DNA of 64,000 nucleotides from Paenisporosarcina indica (GTDB taxonomy: Bacteria > Bacillota > Bacilli > Bacillales_A > Planococcaceae): NCBI RefSeq assembly GCF_001939075.1, contig NZ_MPTA01000001.1:806001-870000 (forward strand), read 5' to 3'. The position numbers and the translations under genes were made by a program. The notes beneath the pieces are model-generated. The model saw only the letters and a program-made list of their open reading frames with translations. It did no database searches and was not told the origin of the DNA. Numbering within the stretch: the stretch's first letter is position 1; every line of letters begins with the position of its first letter. This document shows positions 62,201 to 64,000 of the stretch, piece by piece.

Positions 62201-62292
62201 ATCTTCAACTAACCTGCTGCGTTAGTTCAATAAGAAAGAGCTGTCTAAGCAGCTCAATAATCTTCAAATTAAGCACACGTTAGTGAAATAAG
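62201..62292 (+). repeat. Cassette repeat 24 (full element)
   Basis: A: TTCAACTAACCTGCTGC and GTTAGTTCAATAAG. Centre GAGCTGTCTAAGCAGCTC (a perfect hairpin). B: TTCAAATTAAGCACAC and GTTAGTGAAATAAG. It is the last copy on the right. Confidence 0.9.
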
Positions 62293-62602
62293 AACCTAAA
62301 TGCCAGTAGCTACTCATTTTTTACGACTTGTTTTTCTTTGATTCATCGACCCGTTTTCTAAGATTACTCAATTTCTTATCAGCCAAGATATTATCCTTTT
62401 TTTCTTGTTTCTTTATCTTTATTAATTGTTAATTTAGTGTCTTTTAATTTTGTCTATTTTTTTCTAGAAGAATAAGAAAGTAGTCAAGATTTTTTGAACA
62501 GCCACTTAATAAATATTCAACATCGCCTTGTGTGTTCTTTTTATCAAAGGGTTGCCTTCGTATGTAGCCAGTGTAAAAAGAAATAGTTCAAGCCGATTTC
62601 TT
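62293..62602. other. AT-rich region with a gene tail
   Basis: On the minus strand a short coding-like tail, KDNILADKKLSNLRKRVDES, ends near 62316 without a start. It may be the end of a lost cassette gene. Nothing else is recognised. Confidence 0.3.
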
Positions 62603-64000
62603 TCAGGAAAAGTGTTCAATGAGCGGATTCACTTCAAAGGAGTTGATAAAGCTTTCGAACATCTCTTTCGTAAAAGTGCCCTGGATGAAAACAGTCATGA
62701 TGCCATGATTCGTTTCAACCGTTTTTATTGCAGAATTAAAGATTTCTTCTCCCGGCTGGTGGCTCATAAGCTTCCAGTCGTCGACATATTCCACTGCTTC
62801 TGGCATATTTTCCAACTCGGAGTTGAATACCTGCACGAGAAAATTCACATCACTTTTAACCGCATCGAATTGAATGTTCGATAGTCTAATTTGCTCTTCC
62901 TTTAACTGATGGATTTTCTCACCATCCTCCACTTTCAATGAATCAAAGTCAATCGGGAAATAAAAGAATGTTGAATCTGTCAATTCAAATCCGTTTTCCT
63001 TCAAAGAATTGCGCAGTGGCTCTAAAACGTGCTGTGGCCATTCCTTTTCCAAGTTATAGGCAATATCCAAACTGTCCTTGAGGTTAGACATATAGGTTTT
63101 GTATTCCCCAAATCCCAAGCCTTCCGTCTGCTCTTCCCATTCCTTCATATAGGCGTTGTATCCGCCCTGGTTCTCCAATTCAATATTGGTAAATTGCTTC
63201 TGATGGTTCTTCTCTGCAAATTCCGTCACCCATTCAATAACTGACAGAATCGGCTTGGGCTCGATTTTATCGATCGTATCCTCAGTCATATGAAGGAAAG
63301 GCATCTCTTCCTGAGTAATCATAATGGACGGGAAATTGGCCGTATAAAATGAGAAATGGTCACTCATCAGGCTTGGAAAATCCTCCAGATTCACTGCGAT
63401 TTCCAACCCTTTACTTTCCGCTATCTCAACCAACGCTTCACTTAGTTCGGAACTTCCGTTTTCGGTCCCAATTAGGCTAATCTTTCCTCCTCCAACCGAA
63501 CCGATGCTATCCAAATTGATATTGACGACAGAGTCATATCGAGCCGCAATTTCCTCCACGAATGCCTGGCTCCCGATTAGACCGCTTTCTTCTGCATTGA
63601 AGGCTGCAAAAATGATATCTGATTCAAAAGTGATTTCGTCCGATATCACTTTCAACTGTTCTGCTATATTCAGTAACGATGCTACCCCCGAAGCATTGTC
63701 GGTACTTCCCGGGAAAAGGCTATCCCCTGCTTTTCCGACATGGTCAAAATGTGCAGAAATGACAATTGCCTGCTTGTTTTCCTGCTCCTGATCCCCGAAC
63801 ATCCTGCCGATAACATTGTTGATTTTTGTCGGGACGGGGGACCCGTAATAGACTAAATGGACATTTTCAATTTCTGCCTCATTCTCTATGAAATACGCAT
63901 AGGACGGTTCAGAAATTTGAAAGGAGGAATGCTGTTCGCTATAGGTCAAATACTTCCGGAACTTGTTTGTTTTTACAAACTGCACCCGGATCTGATCGTT
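62603..64000 (-). CDS. M28-family zinc aminopeptidase (N-terminus beyond window)
   Basis: The frame is open to the right edge, so about 465 C-terminal residues are visible. The M28 metal ligands are in order: SAHFDHVG (His, Asp), GSTDNASG (bridging Asp), NAEESGLIGS (Glu), NLDSIGS (Asp) and MTEDT with the final His in FLHMTED. A second C-terminal region (~180 residues) of unknown role follows. The enzyme cleaves N-terminal residues from peptides and is probably exported, but the signal region is outside the window. Confidence 0.88.
   Translation of the reverse strand, partial: NDQIRVQFVKTNKFRKYLTYSEQHSSFQISEPSYAYFIENEAEIENVHLVYYGSPVPTKINNVIGRMFGDQEQENKQAIVISAHFDHVGKAGDSLFPGSTDNASGVASLLNIAEQLKVISDEITFESDIIFAAFNAEESGLIGSQAFVEEIAARYDSVVNINLDSIGSVGGGKISLIGTENGSSELSEALVEIAESKGLEIAVNLEDFPSLMSDHFSFYTANFPSIMITQEEMPFLHMTEDTIDKIEPKPILSVIEWVTEFAEKNHQKQFTNIELENQGGYNAYMKEWEEQTEGLGFGEYKTYMSNLKDSLDIAYNLEKEWPQHVLEPLRNSLKENGFELTDSTFFYFPIDFDSLKVEDGEKIHQLKEEQIRLSNIQFDAVKSDVNFLVQVFNSELENMPEAVEYVDDWKLMSHQPGEEIFNSAIKTVETNHGIMTVFIQGTFTKEMFESFINSFEVNPLIEHFS

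Overview
The window reads as a chromosome segment of a low-GC, endospore-forming member of the Bacillales. My impression from protein relatedness is the Planococcaceae/Caryophanaceae side, but that is an inference. Evidence for a spore former: a CotH spore-coat kinase with a CotG-like repeat protein beside it, an RsfA-type prespore regulator and a sporulene-type terpene cyclase. Strong AGGAGG ribosome sites, TTG/GTG starts, a T-box leader and GAAC-N4-GTTC LexA boxes fit the same group.

Positions 1-35.4 kb are ordinary core genome. In order: a truncated MalT-like regulator; aconitase with a CcpC-like operator; DinB and DCC proteins; radical-SAM YfkAB; an AlkD-type DNA repair protein; a GlsB/YeaQ membrane protein; a lytic transglycosylase; MscL; a cytochrome c maturation cluster (Sco, YneK-like, CcdC, CcdA); a BmrCD-like heterodimeric ABC exporter; a UvrX-like Y-family polymerase with LexA boxes; several tiny genes; a MATE transporter; an ECF sigma/anti-sigma pair; a holin-like type I toxin; argGH with ARG boxes; yqjQ/yqjP; an rsfA-like gene; a secreted 42-aa peptide; the terpene cyclase sqhC; and proI (proline T-box) with namA.

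Positions 35.6-62.3 kb are very different. Here a recurring palindromic repeat (two 26-27 bp palindromes, called A and B below, usually with a small terminator hairpin between them) occurs at about two dozen sites, always in the same orientation. Most lie between single small genes on the minus strand, and the stop codon is often 0-20 bp from the repeat. The layout resembles an integron cassette array (gene plus recombination site). Cargo includes an antibiotic-phosphotransferase-like protein, a methyltransferase, GNATs, lipoproteins, small membrane proteins, a signal peptidase, an NlpC/P60 enzyme and an HxlR regulator. Two decayed tyrosine-recombinase genes lie directly beside B repeats. A 224-bp group II intron remnant splits one A palindrome so exactly that removing it in silico restores the palindrome. 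I regard this cassette-like array as the most interesting content of the window.

The same region carries debris of IS110, IS3, a serine resolvase and RadC, a decayed second copy of the rsfA-like gene, a 1.05-kb tandem duplication holding two paralogous Cys-rich proteins, and resident-looking genes (cotG/cotH, MarR-paiA-paiB). The window ends inside an M28 aminopeptidase gene.
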